Assembly: GCA_963576725.1 (NCBI GenBank)
Contig: OY755244.1
Coordinates: 79,359,620 to 79,423,619, forward strand
Length of the DNA stretch: 64,000 nt
Direction of reading: 5' to 3'
Source: Azorinus chamasolen
Lineage: Eukaryota; Mollusca; Bivalvia; Cardiida; Solecurtidae
Below, one piece after another: positions 9,733-19,754 of the stretch (the first letter of the stretch is position 1; each line of letters starts with the position of its first letter). Under the pieces are notes generated by a model. It made no database searches, was not told the origin of the DNA, and saw nothing but the letters and a program-made list of their open reading frames with translations. A program made the position numbers and the translations under genes.

Positions 9733-10156
9733 TTAACCCATTACTCCATAAATACGCCTTTCTTAGTTTTGCAAACAGAGCAGACCTAGATCAGATCAGA
9801 ATTTCAGTACTTCTTGTTCTGAAAATTGAATACCGCTTAAGCCGGTGCTAGGGGGCGTGAGCAGTGTTGCACTTTCAATTACTGCTCATGAACAGACTCA
9901 ATAAAACCGAGTCCGCAATTTTTAACTTTTTGTGTTGCAATTTTTGCTTTCGGCGGATCACCTCCCTTCAGAATTCATATCCTATAGGAGCCGCCTGATC
10001 TGGATTTGCTCTGTCTGTTTATGTACTAATATATAGGTATGACTCTGTACTTTCTGTAACACGTACAAAAAATAATCCAATGTCCGTGTGCTATTTTAAC
10101 AATTAAAAATCATGATGTCTGTATTTTAACATAAATATTCATGGAGTAAAGGGTTG
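9733..10156. mobile_element. MITE family A split by another insertion
   Basis: TTAACCCATTACTCCATAAAT to GGAGTAAAGGGTTGA. The left palindrome arm stops at GATCAGA and the right resumes with CCTATAGGAGCCGCC after the insert at about 9797-9979. Confidence 0.78.
9797..9979. repeat. Repeat M (unclassified), inserted in a MITE
   Basis: About 180 bp with GGCGTGAGCAGTGTTGCAC, CAATTACTGCTCATGAAC and AATAAAACCGAGTCCGC. A second, inverted partial copy is at 15293-15405. I recall similar sequence as a common bivalve repeat but cannot name it. Confidence 0.6.
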
Positions 10157-10252
10157 AAGGTAAACATTTGGCTTACGTCTACAAATAGCTCTTTCGTTGT
10201 CAATGTCGCCAGAAAGCGACTGATAGGAATTGTTGCAATGGGCAAATATATA

Positions 10253-10451
10253 TACAGTAAAACCTCTCTAAACCTGACGTTAAATTTGGTAAAAATATCG
10301 GTTTTTGAGACAGGTGGCAGCTTAATGCAGGGTGAAAGTCCTCTAGGAGCTTTCTGCATTACTCCCCCCCCCCCTGCATTAATAAGCCACCTGCCTAAAA
10401 TTATCTAAATTCTTCTGTGGTAGAATTCTGGTAGAGAGAGGTTTTACTGTA
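10253..10451. mobile_element. MITE family E
   Basis: TACAGTAAAACCTCTCTAAAC to GAGAGAGGTTTTACTGTA; the right hairpin arm holds a run of ten C. Confidence 0.82.
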
Positions 10452-10611
10452 ATCACCTTTGGCAAAAAGTGTGCAGGGGCGTAGCTAGCGATACGCACTT
10501 ACGCACATGCGTAACACCAATTGAAAGGTGAAAACATTATTATTGCCAAAATGAAACTAAAATCGAAGGCTAGAGGGTAGACTTTGATAAATCTGTATTG
10601 TCATGTAAGCT

Positions 10612-10763
10612 TTAACCTATCCCCTCCAAACACACTGACGCATTTTGACGCCTCTGCAAAAGTCACCTTTTGAAACCATTGTAATGAATCGAGCATTTGC
10701 TCCCAAAGGAGCAAATGCTGTATTTATCACAATGGTTAAAAACTACACAATTCTAAATTTTTC
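10612..10763. mobile_element. MITE family B, right-truncated
   Basis: Family B consensus: TTAACCCATTCCCTCATATTG, AAACCATTGTGATAAATAGAG, palindrome CATTTGCTCCTATAGGAGCAAATG, then CTTTTCGGTAGATTTATTC and AATGGGTTAA (~230 bp). This copy ends soon after the palindrome. Confidence 0.7.
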
Positions 10764-11046
10764 CGGGGACCGTGTCCTTGGACCCTAATAGCAACAGTGC
10801 GTACATTACATTAAAAAATGGATTTAGCTATGCTCCTGACGTCTCACCAGGATCCAAACTGTTTCCCACTCCACAGATAACTGAAGGTAATTTTATTCTG
10901 AAACTTAAAGCATATGACACGTATCTGCAGACAAAATCATTTGACGCAAAGATAAATTTCCTTAGGGATTGGGCGCATAATTTGAGATATAAAAAGATAT
11001 GGATTTAGTGCGTGATGATTTCTAAATCGTAGGTGGTATGACCTAC

Positions 11047-11181
11047 CTTCGCTGACTTCCCCGTGTAACTGGTCGGCTACGCCCCCTTTATAAATTGTTG
11101 CAACGTATGCTCCGACTTCGTTCGAACCTTGCGTCAATTTACCACCGATAATCTTCATTCCAATCGAATTTCCCGGTCGAC
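11047..11181 (-). CDS. PCLO: Piccolo/Fife-like gene, PDZ exon 2 (ligand-binding loop)
   Basis: Minus-strand exon with acceptor TTTATATGTCACAG|GTCGAC and donor GCGAAG|GTAGGT. It encodes residues 1576-1619 with split Gly codons at both ends. The core reads GRPGNSIGMKIIGGK (SIGM at about 1580-1583 in the carboxylate-loop position of GLGF) and then VGAYVATIYKGGVADQ. From memory, vertebrate Piccolo has GLGIRIVGGK and GAYIAKILPGGSAEQ at these positions, so the match is to the Piccolo class of PDZ rather than a generic one; RIM is the next closest. PDZ domains bind C-terminal peptides; the ligand here is unknown. Confidence 0.93.
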
Positions 11182-11303
11182 CTGTGACATATAAAGTTAA
11201 ACCGTCTCTATCTTTATGTAACAAAAGTACAATTCCGTTATATACGATTATACATGTAAGTATGCAAATTTAAGCTCAACTATTGAAAACACAATAGTTA
11301 AGC

Positions 11304-11850
11304 TTTGCAAACAGTGTAGAACCAGGTCGCGTATTCATGAAGCTCATAAGAAGAAACTTTAGAAAACTTCCCTAGTTTCTTAATATTCTAATATATCATG
11401 AAATCGATTTTAAAATCAAAGTTATTCGTTAGAAATAAGGCTGAATATGAAATATAGTAAAACCTCTCTATAACGACCACTAAATTACATCAAGTATTTT
11501 GTGTTAAAGGCAGGTGGATGCTTAAAGCAAGGTGAAAGTAAAACAGAACGCTCCTACATGAGCGTTCTGTTTTACTTTCACCTTGCTTTAAGCAACCACC
11601 TGCCCAAAATACAAACTAATTAACACAATTTAGTGGTCGTTATAGAGAGGTTTTACTGTATGATCTTAGCATAATATTTTTAGAGCAATTGAAGGAACAT
11701 TTACCCAATAGCTTTGATAGCGAGTTAAACAAAAATTCTCCTTAAGTTGCCCGATGGTTTAAATATTCTTAAGAGGAGCTTTATGAAGATGTTCGCATAT
11801 CAGTCTCTGTGTTTGAAAAATGACATTCAATAAGGTCTGCCCTGTGTGCA
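11304..11850. mobile_element. Nested set: MITE C split by element L split by MITE G
   Basis: A family C core starts TTTGCAAACAGTGTAGAACC and resumes after ~11800 (GGTCTGCCCTGTGTGCAAAG). Between them is an element with ends CGCGTATTCATGAAGCTC and AGCTTTATGAAGATGTTCGC (about 11328-11799), itself split by family G at 11453-11660. Confidence 0.6.
11453..11660. mobile_element. MITE family G
   Basis: Family G consensus: CAGTAAAACCTCTCTATAACG ends, TGCTTAAAGCAAGGTGAAAG arms and hairpin AGAACGCTCCTATAGGAGCG, TA duplication. This copy has the tip CGCTCCTACATGAGCG. Confidence 0.88.
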
Positions 11851-11908
11851 AAGCATCATGGTCACTTGTTAAATTTACTCACCTTAGAGGTTGCACAAGA
11901 TAAGGTGT

Positions 11909-12120
11909 ATACAACGAAAACTCTCTAAACCGGAATTTTAGAAATGAAAAAAATGCAGATAATTTTAGACAGTTGGTTGCTTGATGCAGGATGAAAGTCA
12001 CACAGAAAGCTCCTAGAGGAGCTTTCTGTGTGACTTTCATCCTGCATTAAGCTGCAATTTGTCTTACAGACCGGCATTAATACTGATTTGAACGTACGGG
12101 TTAGAGAGGTTTACTGAATA
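11909..12120. mobile_element. MITE family E
   Basis: TACAACGAAAACTCTCTAAAC to TTAGAGAGGTTTACTGAATA, hairpin AAGCTCCTAGAGGAGCTT. Confidence 0.82.
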
Positions 12121-12183
12121 CTATTACCTACTTTGCGTTTAATTATTTAATTCAAGCCATTGTGACGTCAGACCCAGATCACT

Positions 12184-12350
12184 TTAACCATTTGATTTCT
12201 GGGAACGTGTCCACAGTCAATTGCAAACAGTGTATACCGAGATCAAACAGATCCTTGTGGAACCCTCTGATCAGGATCTGTACTGTTTGTCATTCAAAAT
12301 TCTCTCGTAAGTTTTACCCTTTCATATTGTATGGACCCTGAAATTCAGCG
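12184..12350. mobile_element. MITE family C, degenerate
   Basis: TTAACCATTTGATTTCTGGG, then AAACAGTGTATACCGAGATC and GTACTGTTTGTCATTC. The right end is unclear. Confidence 0.5.
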
Positions 12351-12644
12351 TTGATTACTGTATGATTAGAACTAGCCTTGAGTTTTTCAAAGATCAACAT
12401 AATTATGTTTCGCAATTATAATGACATATGTGCTTTAAGCATAATACTGAGTTTGTAGTTAGATGAAATAGCCGTAATTACATTTTAATACTATATATTT
12501 ATGGTACATACATCAGTTTTTCCTCAAACTTCACATACCAATGGTTTTGAGGAGGTATTTTTTTTTATAAACTCCATTATTTGCATGCTTTTGAAATTAA
12601 TCCAACCGAATGCAACTTGATCTGTTTTACCGGTATCTTTTACT

Positions 12645-12810
12645 TTAACCCATTCCCTCATATTGACGACTTTTTATTGACGCTCTATTTATCACAATGG
12701 TTTCAAATTACAAAATTCTAAATTTTTCCTTTTCTCTAGCTAATGCTCCTTTTCGGTAGATTTATTTAAAGAGGGAGGATCTAAAAATAGCCTATAAGGT
12801 AATGGGTTAA
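12645..12810. mobile_element. MITE family B lacking one hairpin arm
   Basis: Both TTAACCCATTCCCTC and AATGGGTTAA ends are intact, but the segment from the left AAACCATTGTG to the palindrome centre is missing. Only CTCTATTTATCACAATGG remains. Confidence 0.78.
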
Positions 12811-12904
12811 ACGCGGCCATTTTGCACATTTGTAAACAAAATACTCAGTTCAGACAGCCTCAGTGGGAGCTGTCTGATCAGGGTTCGCTCTGTTTATTTA
12901 TACA

Positions 12905-13070
12905 GAAGTCCAGATAAGATGTGTAAATTAAATCATTTTCAAGAACAAATTGTTTATTTCTCCATGAAACCCTATGTTGTGACCATTCCTCAGAATTGTT
13001 GAAGAGATGATATTAAAGAGTGGTCACAATATAGTATTTGGTGGAGAAAAGATGATTTTAGTATCTGAGT
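12905..13070. mobile_element. Hairpin MITE family H, plus A remnant upstream
   Basis: Family H consensus: GTCCAGATAAGATGCGTAAAT outer arm, ATTTCTCCACCAAACCCTATG, TGTGACCACTCTTTAGAATC, GTCTCTTCGAGAC tip and the complement. This copy is diverged at the tip. Bases 12811-12900 hold a decayed family A palindrome (CAGCCTCAGTGGGAGCTG). Confidence 0.7.
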
Positions 13071-13071
13071 A

Positions 13072-13279
13072 TACAGTAAACCTCTCTATAACGGCCACTG
13101 AATTGTGTTAATTAGTTGGTATTTAGGACAGGTGGCTGCTTTAAGCAAGGTGAAAGTAAAACAGAACGCTCCTATAGGAGCGTTCTGTTTTACATTCACC
13201 TTGCTTTAATCAGCCACCTGTCTTTAACGCAAAACACTTGATGTAATTTAGTGGCTGTTATAGAGAGGTTTTACTGTAT
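13072..13279. mobile_element. MITE family G
   Basis: TACAGTAAACCTCTCTATAAC to GAGAGGTTTTACTGTA, near-perfect hairpin with tip CGCTCCTATAGGAGCG. Confidence 0.88.
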
Positions 13280-13527
13280 ACCTTGATCCGTTGCTCTACT
13301 TATAAAAATACAGACGTGATTCTCTGCAATTTGCCATGGCAATCAAAGCAATTATTTCATATTCTATACAATAATTAAATCAATTAGTGTTCATTACAAG
13401 GACAGTCTTGCATGAATATTTATAATGAATATGTATAATGAATAAGACTGATACCAATTTATTAATATGTAATTTTCCATCACATCGTACGACCATGTAC
13501 AGTCAATGTGCACCACATAAGCAATAC

Positions 13528-13609
13528 CTGATTTTTCTTTCGGATCTGTGGTCAGTAGAATTCTTTTAACAGGATATTCGTATTTCTTTGGTTTAGCTGG
13601 TGGAGGTTG
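13528..13609 (-). CDS. PCLO: Piccolo/Fife-like gene, PDZ exon 1
   Basis: Minus-strand exon of 82 nt with acceptor ATTTATTTTAG|CAACCT and donor AAATCAG|GTATTG. It begins in phase 0 and leaves one base. Residues 1548-1574 read QPPPAKPKKYEYPVKRILLT then TDPKEKS. The KRILLTTDPKEK part forms the first beta strand of the PDZ domain and corresponds to the HSIKVTRDPKDH region I recall for vertebrate Piccolo. The next exon supplies the ligand-binding loop. Confidence 0.9.
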
Positions 13610-13631
13610 CTAAAATAAATGAAATGAACCA

Positions 13632-13817
13632 TTAACTCATTCGCAGCAACACAATATTGTCTGTCTAAATGTTCATTTTTTATAAATTTCTTTCAAGAAC
13701 ATTGTCATAGCATCAAATAGTTTGGATCCTGATGAGACACCAATTTACTCTGCGTCCACCCAGATCCACACTGTTTGCATGGTTAACCAAAGACTTGTCA
13801 TCGGCACCGAATGAATT
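13632..13817. mobile_element. MITE family D, degenerate
   Basis: Family D consensus: TTAACCCTTTCGCTGCC, CAAACAGTTTGGATCCAGAT, GAGACGCCGAGTAACTCGGC and complement. This copy is decayed but keeps AGTTTGGATCCTGATGAGAC. Confidence 0.6.
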
Positions 13818-13918
13818 GAGTGAAACTATTTGGAAAGGAGGAAGAGAAGGTTAGGCAAACCTTTCATTATTGGATACTTACCTTCAGTCGGATATTCACA
13901 TACATATATATCCGAACC

Positions 13919-14151
13919 ATTACAACAGAACCCCTCTAAACCAATTTTATTGTAGAAAGGAATTTAGATAGTTTTAGGCAGATAGTTCCTTAATTTCTAG
14001 GCAGGCGACTGCTTAATGCATGGTGAAGGTCATGCAGAAAGCTCATAGAAGAGCTTTCTGCATGACTTTCACCCTGCATTAAGCTGCCATCTGTCTCCAA
14101 CACCGATATTGATACTAAAGTTAACGTCCGGTATAGAGGGGGTTTACTGCT
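13919..14151. mobile_element. MITE family E
   Basis: TTACAACAGAACCCCTCTAAAC to GGTATAGAGGGGGTTTACTG; contains a partial repeat of GGCAGATAG/GGCAGGCGA and the tip AAGCTCATAGAAGAGCTT. Confidence 0.78.
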
Positions 14152-14811
14152 TCCAAATTTTGGAAGATCAGACAGGAAAATGAGGTTCCAAACCAATGAC
14201 TATAAGATGCTACCTGCCTAAAGATCATAGCCATTAGCATTTCTGTAAATTATTCTGGAAAAACAAATTATTTGACTAATGTTCGATGAAAATTCCCTCC
14301 AATCCTTTTGCACCCATAGATCATTCACAATATCAAGGGCTTTCACATATGACCTTGACTTGTGACATTGACCCTATGTTGCTTATAGATAGCAACTGCT
14401 TATCATCTTCATAAAAACAAACATTTGACAAAACACTGGGGAAAATAAAGAGCCCCATTTCTGCAAAACATTATGAAGTTCGTTAGAAAATTAATACACA
14501 TGTATCATCTAAGTAGAAAAGCTTCCAATAAAGTTTCATTAAAATCTGACAAGTAGCTATTGAGACATTGTGAGCGCTGTCTTGATAGAATAAAACTGGC
14601 TAAACCATTTAGTAATTTTTACACAAACATTGCCTCAAAACGCGTTTTGAGTTTGCCAGTCTTATTGCAATGTTTGTATTGTCCATTTGTAGACAAAGGT
14701 ACGATACCAAACTTTCTTTTTTCCTTTTCAATCCCGGCAGAAAACAAGTTTACAGCGCCTTAACAAGTGCTGATAAAGGTACACTATTAGAAGGCATTTC
14801 ATCTCGATTTG
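14152..14811. other. Unassigned intron stretch
   Basis: No recognisable exon, RNA gene or MITE. Short open frames lack support. Confidence 0.5.
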
Positions 14812-14946
14812 TTAACACTTTGCTTGCTATACAACCTGACATGAATTTGCAAACAGTTTGGAACCAGATGAGACGCCGATTAAATCGGCGTCTCAACTGG
14901 TTCCAAGCTGTTTGAGAATCTATAAATAATTTCTCAAAAGTGTTAA
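14812..14946. mobile_element. MITE family D
   Basis: TTAACACTTTGCTTGC to TCTCAAAAGTGTTAA around AGACGCCGATTAAATCGGCG; compact copy. Confidence 0.75.
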
Positions 14947-15747
14947 CGAATCGAAAGTTTGATCAATTATTGTTTGTTTGAAGTGCACCAATGTTTACAA
15001 TGGAGGTCTTATTACAGCACGCGCTATATAATTATTCTTGCCTTGATAATAGGAGTTATTTCTGATGACGTGAGATCAGCTAGAAGTATCCTATTACATA
15101 AGGAAACTGGCAAAACTGAAGTTTGCATCAATACTCTTTGTAATTAGCAAATGTTTTTGAAATATTTTTCTTTTGATCAAGTAGAACATTACTCTGCTGC
15201 TGTATAATCAGAAGAGAAGTTTATACCGAATCGTGTCTTATTCACTTGTCAGATTATAATTATAAGGCTACAAAGGGATAAATGTAACATTCTGAAAGTA
15301 GGAGATCCTTCGAAAGCTCATGACCAACTATTAAAAGTGCAACACTATTCACGCCCTCTAGTAACGACTTAAGTGGTATTCAACTAAAGCAATAAAACGG
15401 AAGATCCCGAAAGACCGTACATTATAACAACACTGAGAATGAAGTACGGGGTGTCTTTTTACGACTTGCTGTTGTGAAGTACACAAATTCTGAAAGTACA
15501 TATACATGTACATGTAGTTGGTATGAAATTAATAGATATACAAAACGTGTTTGACACAGAAGACGCAGTTTGACACATCCGCTCAATCCTAACTATGACA
15601 CGGGAAGACAAGTGCTTATGTTATGGTATTGTCCGTGTGTTTAAAGCTTGTTTATCTGACAGACAACAGCTATAAAATATTTCTGGTATATTTCACCATC
15701 CTATGTTGTCAGTAAGCATCTATATCTCAACTTTTGTTTTTTGATTT
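14947..15747. other. Mostly unassigned; partial repeat M
   Basis: Bases 15293-15405 are an inverted partial copy of repeat M (AAGTGCAACACTATTCACG, CTAGTAACGACTTAAG). Nothing else recognised. Confidence 0.5.
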
Positions 15748-16047
15748 ACAGCAGAGCCTGTCTTAAGCTGTCATCAAAATGAGGTATATGTACATTTGCT
15801 GTTTGTCGTTGTGGTGCTGTTTGGGCGGTTGTGTATTTTGTATGCGGTGTTTCCTGCATGACTCATATATGTACTTTTATAATCATGGGTATGTAAATCA
15901 GGTGGTAGCTTAATGCATGTCAAAAGAAATACAGAAAGCTCCTATAGGAGCTTTCTGTATTTCTTTTGCTCTGCATTAAGCAACCACCTGCTTTTAAGAC
16001 TCCTATGTCCAATAAATGAATGGGAGCTTAAAACAGGTTCTACTGTT
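15747..16047. mobile_element. MITE family F with internal expansion
   Basis: TACAGCAGAGCCTGTCTTAAG to AACAGGTTCTACTGTTGA; tip AAGCTCCTATAGGAGCTT. About 100 extra bases of unknown origin lie between the left end and the hairpin. Confidence 0.72.
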
Positions 16048-16439
16048 GATAAAATCCTACTACATTGTATTGTAAACAACATACTTTTTATAGGTTGAAG
16101 AATCTGAGATACTTGCAGCTGCTATACACATAATTGCCATAGAAACAGAAAACTGACAGTGGATCTTCATTATGTCTATGACTGGTTAATTGGCAACACA
16201 CTCTCTTAATTAAGTCAAACTTGAGAGTGTTGTGTTTGGATCCAAACATAGGTTGAAATGTCAAAGATCTCTAAATGTATCATGCAATGATAAACTTTCA
16301 ATTTGCACGTGAATTGCACTCTTGTTAAACTATTGCTAGATCTGTCATAAAGAAGGCTGAAGTCTGCATTGGATGTAGTGTTTGGAACAAAGCTTTCAGT
16401 AGCAGTGGTTAATCCATGCGTAAATGTTCATTAGGGAAT
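16048..16439. other. Unassigned intron stretch
   Basis: Contains a short inverted repeat (AACACACTCTC...GAGAGTGTTGTGTT near 16195-16235). Otherwise nothing recognised. Confidence 0.45.
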
Positions 16440-16800
16440 GAGATAAGGGCCTCTGTGTATTTCCCTTTACCAGGACTTCAATCGTTTTCCTTTGTCAAAA
16501 CCCTAGACTAAATACCTCTGTATTTACCCTTTGTGGCGACCTAATGCTAAATACCTTTGTCATGATTCAAGGCTATATACCTCTATATTTTACCCTTTGT
16601 CATGATCCAAGGCTAAATACCCCTATAGTGTACCCTTTGTCATGATCCAAGGCTATATACCTCTATAGTTTACCCTTTGTCATGACCTAAGGCTCAGTAC
16701 CTCTATATCTACCCTTTGTCATGACCTAAGGCTAAATATATCTATATGTTATCCTTTATCTTGATCTAAGACTAAATACCTGTATATTTTATCCATTGGC
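16440..16800. repeat. ~41-bp diverged minisatellite, about 8 copies
   Basis: Recurrent core ACCCTTTGTCATGATCCAAG followed by GCTAAATACCTCTATAT. Units vary from 38 to 43 bp. It ends about 50 bp before the exon at 16851. Confidence 0.82.
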
Positions 16801-16850
16801 ACTACTTTAACGGTATTCGACTATATTTTAGAATGTATCACGACGCTTAC

Positions 16851-16972
16851 CTGTTTCCTTCTCTCAAGCTGTTTAAGGATGGTGACTCCGCCCTCCATCA
16901 TGTGCTTCATGATAGGTTCGTCAGCGTCCACACTGTTGTCGCTCTCTACACGATACATGGCGTTCATTATCT
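16851..16972 (-). CDS. PCLO: Piccolo/Fife-like gene, pre-PDZ helix exon (40 codons)
   Basis: Minus-strand exon with acceptor CATTGCTAG|AGATAATG and donor GAAACAG|GTAAGC, a strong consensus. Two opening bases complete a Glu codon with the G left by the exon at 23157; it ends in phase 0. Residues 1508-1547 read IMNAMYRVESDNSVD followed by IMKHMMEGGVTILKQLERRK, predicted helical, and run directly into the proline-rich start of the PDZ exon. It lies beside a ~41-bp tandem repeat (16440-16800) that does not enter the exon. An acceptor 2 nt further in is possible but would break the phase. Confidence 0.85.
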
Positions 16973-17091
16973 CTAGCAATGTCATATGGCAGTGTTTTAT
17001 TATAGGGCAGAGTTAAAGAACAACACCAAATCGTCCATGTGTTCGATACATACATGAATAAAACAGGCATAAACCACACTCTGAGTCGAAT

Positions 17092-17250
17092 TTTCGTTTT
17101 CCCTGTTCTATATTAGTCCAAATTCAATATCTACTGATTATTCATGTAAAAATAGTTATAATGAAATACGGTAGGTGTAACATTGTAGCCATTTTAGAAA
17201 CTAAAGAAACACATCTATCAAATTCCATTAGCAGATTCTTATCAGGTCAT
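17092..17250. mobile_element. MITE family A2 fragment
   Basis: TTTTCCCTGTTCTATATTAG, AATACGGTAGGTGTAACATTG and TAGCCATTTTAGAAAC; no palindrome. Confidence 0.65.
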
Positions 17251-17292
17251 TTATGCTTTACAAATGGTATAGCGCCAGATCAACCGCCACGC

Positions 17293-17526
17293 TTAACCCT
17301 TTACTCCATGAACACGCCTTTCTACGTCTTTACAAACAGAGTAGACCCAGATCAGACGGTTCCTTTAGGAGCCGTCTGATCTGGGTCTGCTCTGTTTGCT
17401 TAAGATACAACAAAGGTATGATTCTACAGTTTCTGCCACGGCCGATGTGCTATTATTACAATTAATCTAATTGATATACATGAAGTCATTATTTCTTGCA
17501 TGAATATTTATGGTGTAAAAATTTAA
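17293..17526. mobile_element. MITE family A, reversed arm order
   Basis: TTAACCCTTTACTCCATGAAC to GGTGTAAAAATTTAA; tip GACGGTTCCTTTAGGAGCCGTC; the short arm comes first. Confidence 0.82.
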
Positions 17527-17637
17527 AATGCATCGTCTGATCAGATAATGCACTGTTTGTGACGCATTGTAGCCTATTCTGTTTGACTGACTATTGTGAG
17601 AAACCGTGTAGAACTTGATCAAGCGGTTTAACCCATT

Positions 17638-17855
17638 CCCTCATAGCCTATTTTTAGATCCAACCCCTTTGAATAAATCTACCGAAAAGGAGCATTAACT
17701 AGAGAAAAGAAAACAAATAGAATTTTGTAGTTTGAAACCATTGTGATATATACAGAATTTGCTCCTATAGGAGCAAATGCTCTATTTATCAAAATGATTT
17801 CAACAGGAGATTTTATAAAGGTGCAGAAAGACGTATTTATGGAGGAAAGGGTTAA
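17638..17855. mobile_element. MITE family B
   Basis: TTAACCCATTCCCTCATAGCC to GGAGGAAAGGGTTAA, tip TTTGCTCCTATAGGAGCAAA. Bases 17527-17637 are family C debris. Confidence 0.85.
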
Positions 17856-17899
17856 ACGCGAAATCTGCTCTGGTTAATCATGCAGAGTGGGTTTCGTAG

Positions 17900-18135
17900 A
17901 GACTATTCCCTAATAGGCTTTTTAAAATACCAAACCTCTGAATAAACCTACCGAAAAGGAACATTTAATACAGAATAGAACACTTTTAGAATTGTGTAGT
18001 TTTGAAACCATTGTGATAAATAGAGCATTGGATAAATAGAGCCCCTATGGAGCAAATGCTCTATTTATCACAATGGTTTCGAAAATGACTTTTTACAGAG
18101 GCATGAAAAAAAGCGTCAATATCAGGGAATGGGAT
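17900..18135. mobile_element. MITE family B, degenerate
   Basis: ATTCCCTAATAGGCTTTTTA to AATATCAGGGAATGGGAT; the hairpin region has a duplicated GATAAATAGAGC. Confidence 0.7.
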
Positions 18136-18148
18136 ACCAGAGTTCACA

Positions 18149-18293
18149 TACAAGAGAACCTGCCTAAAGCGACAATGCATTGAATGGAGACCGATAAGAG
18201 CAGGTGGTTGCTTAATGCAGGACGAAAGTAATGCAGAAAGATCCTCTTGGAGCTTTCTGTCCAACTTTCGTCCAGCATTAAGCTACCACCTTC
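18149..18293. mobile_element. MITE family F, right end replaced
   Basis: TACAAGAGAACCTGCC through the hairpin (GATCCTCTTGGAGC), broken at TTAA by the family A element that follows. Confidence 0.7.
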
Positions 18294-18550
18294 TTAACCA
18301 TTTCCTTCATAAATAATTAAATACACCCTTCTATGCATTTGCAAACAGAGTAGACCCAGATCAGACGGCTCCTGTAGCAGCCGTCTGATCAGGGTCTGCT
18401 CTGTTTGCTTATGGTATAATATAGATCTATTTCTAAAGCTTCTGACTGGGCCAAAATGTCTTGTACTCATACGCCATTATAGAAAATAATTTAATTTAAT
18501 ATTCATGACGTCATAATTTTTACAAGACTATTCATGGAGTTAAAAGTTAA
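18294..18550. mobile_element. MITE family A with CRE-like site
   Basis: TTAACCATTTCCTTCATAAAT to GGAGTTAAAAGTTAA; tip GACGGCTCCTGTAGCAGCCGTC. A perfect TGACGTCA lies at 18506-18513. Confidence 0.82.
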
Positions 18551-18603
18551 AACCCAAGCATTAGACCCGATTCTAATGATCGTTGTGGGTAGTTTTTACT
18601 TTT

Positions 18604-18852
18604 ACTTACCCTTTCCCTGATAAATATTCATGTAGGAAATAATGACGTCATGAATATTAATAATATTATTTTTATAATGGCATATAAACACAGGGCACTT
18701 TGGCTCTGGCAGAAGCTGTAGAATCAGATCTATATTACACCATAAACAAACAGAGCAGACCCTGATCAGACGGCCCCTATAGGAACCGTCTGATCTGTGT
18801 CTACTCTGTTTGCAGATGCGTCAAAATGCGCTTACATAAGGGAAATGGTTAA
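18604..18852. mobile_element. MITE family A with CRE-like site
   Basis: Left ACTTACCCTTTCCCTG, right AAGGGAAATGGTTAA; tip GACGGCCCCTATAGGAACCGTC. TGACGTCA at 18643-18650. Confidence 0.82.
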
Positions 18853-18924
18853 GGTAATCATTGAACACGCGGGTCCTACGCACATTTGTCGGAGTGGGTA
18901 GTAGGTGCTACAACTGACGCCTTT

Positions 18925-19322
18925 TAACCAACATCGGAAGAACCCGTGATACCCTTCGCAAACAGTTTAGATCCAGATGATGTACCGAATGACACGATGA
19001 GTAATTCAGTTTCTCATCAGGATCTAAACCATTTTTGATACTATGATTATATGTTTAATTAGAACTATCCGATAAATAAAACATGGGAACATTAGCTGAC
19101 GTCTTTTTTGCTAACAAATCTAACTGTAGTTCTCAGACTAGCGTGTTACTTCTTAACTGTAAATGGCGAATCCGTGTGTGCGAGTAGAAATAGTTTGAAT
19201 CCAGATAAGACTCTAAACTGATTGATGTTTTTATCAGAAACAAACAACTAAACAAAATCAACAATGCAACATTAAGCAGACATTTTTTTCTGACTACAAT
19301 ACTTGGCAGTGAACGAATTAAT
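18925..19322. mobile_element. Two degenerate family D MITEs
   Basis: Around 18959-19037 (AAACAGTTTAGATCCAGATG and complement) and 19180-19232 (ATAGTTTGAATCCAGATAAG). Ends CTTTTAACC and GTGAACGAATTAA are weak. Confidence 0.55.
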
Positions 19323-19334
19323 ACAAGACAACGA

Positions 19335-19552
19335 CTATTACCTCTTACTGTGTAAGACACGAGTCGCTAATGTTCTTTGAAAACAGTGTAGACCCCAGAT
19401 GAGAGGGCTCCTAGAGGAGCCCTCTCATCAGGGTCTGCACTGTTTGTCATGTTACACTTTTCTTTACAAAAATGCCCTAAATATTCACCATAAGCTTGAC
19501 CTGTTTGAATTTTGGAAGAGTCCATTTGAAAATTCAGCGGTGTAATGGTTAA
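19335..19552. mobile_element. MITE family C
   Basis: Near-identical to the 8699 copy: GACACGAGTCGCTAATG, GAGGGCTCCTAGAGGAGCCCTC and GTAATGGTTAA. Confidence 0.78.
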
Positions 19553-19754
19553 CATCAGGAAACTAGCACGCCTATACTCATTACATGTATCTTATTGACT
19601 TGCCGTGAAAATAATTTCAAATTACATCTGACATTTACAAAAATGGACTATTTTGGGATTGTGGGGGTTAATGTGTAGAATTTCCTGTATAACGGATTTG
19701 AAACAGTCAGAAGCAAAAGGAAGACGCGTAAATTAAACATTTGGTTTCAAAAAT

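Noticed and set aside
17161..17465. Small frames such as NRVDPDQTVPLGAV and similar at 21815, 22510 and 8620
   Set aside because: Translations of the MITE palindrome; the same peptide recurs wherever family A, C or C' copies lie.
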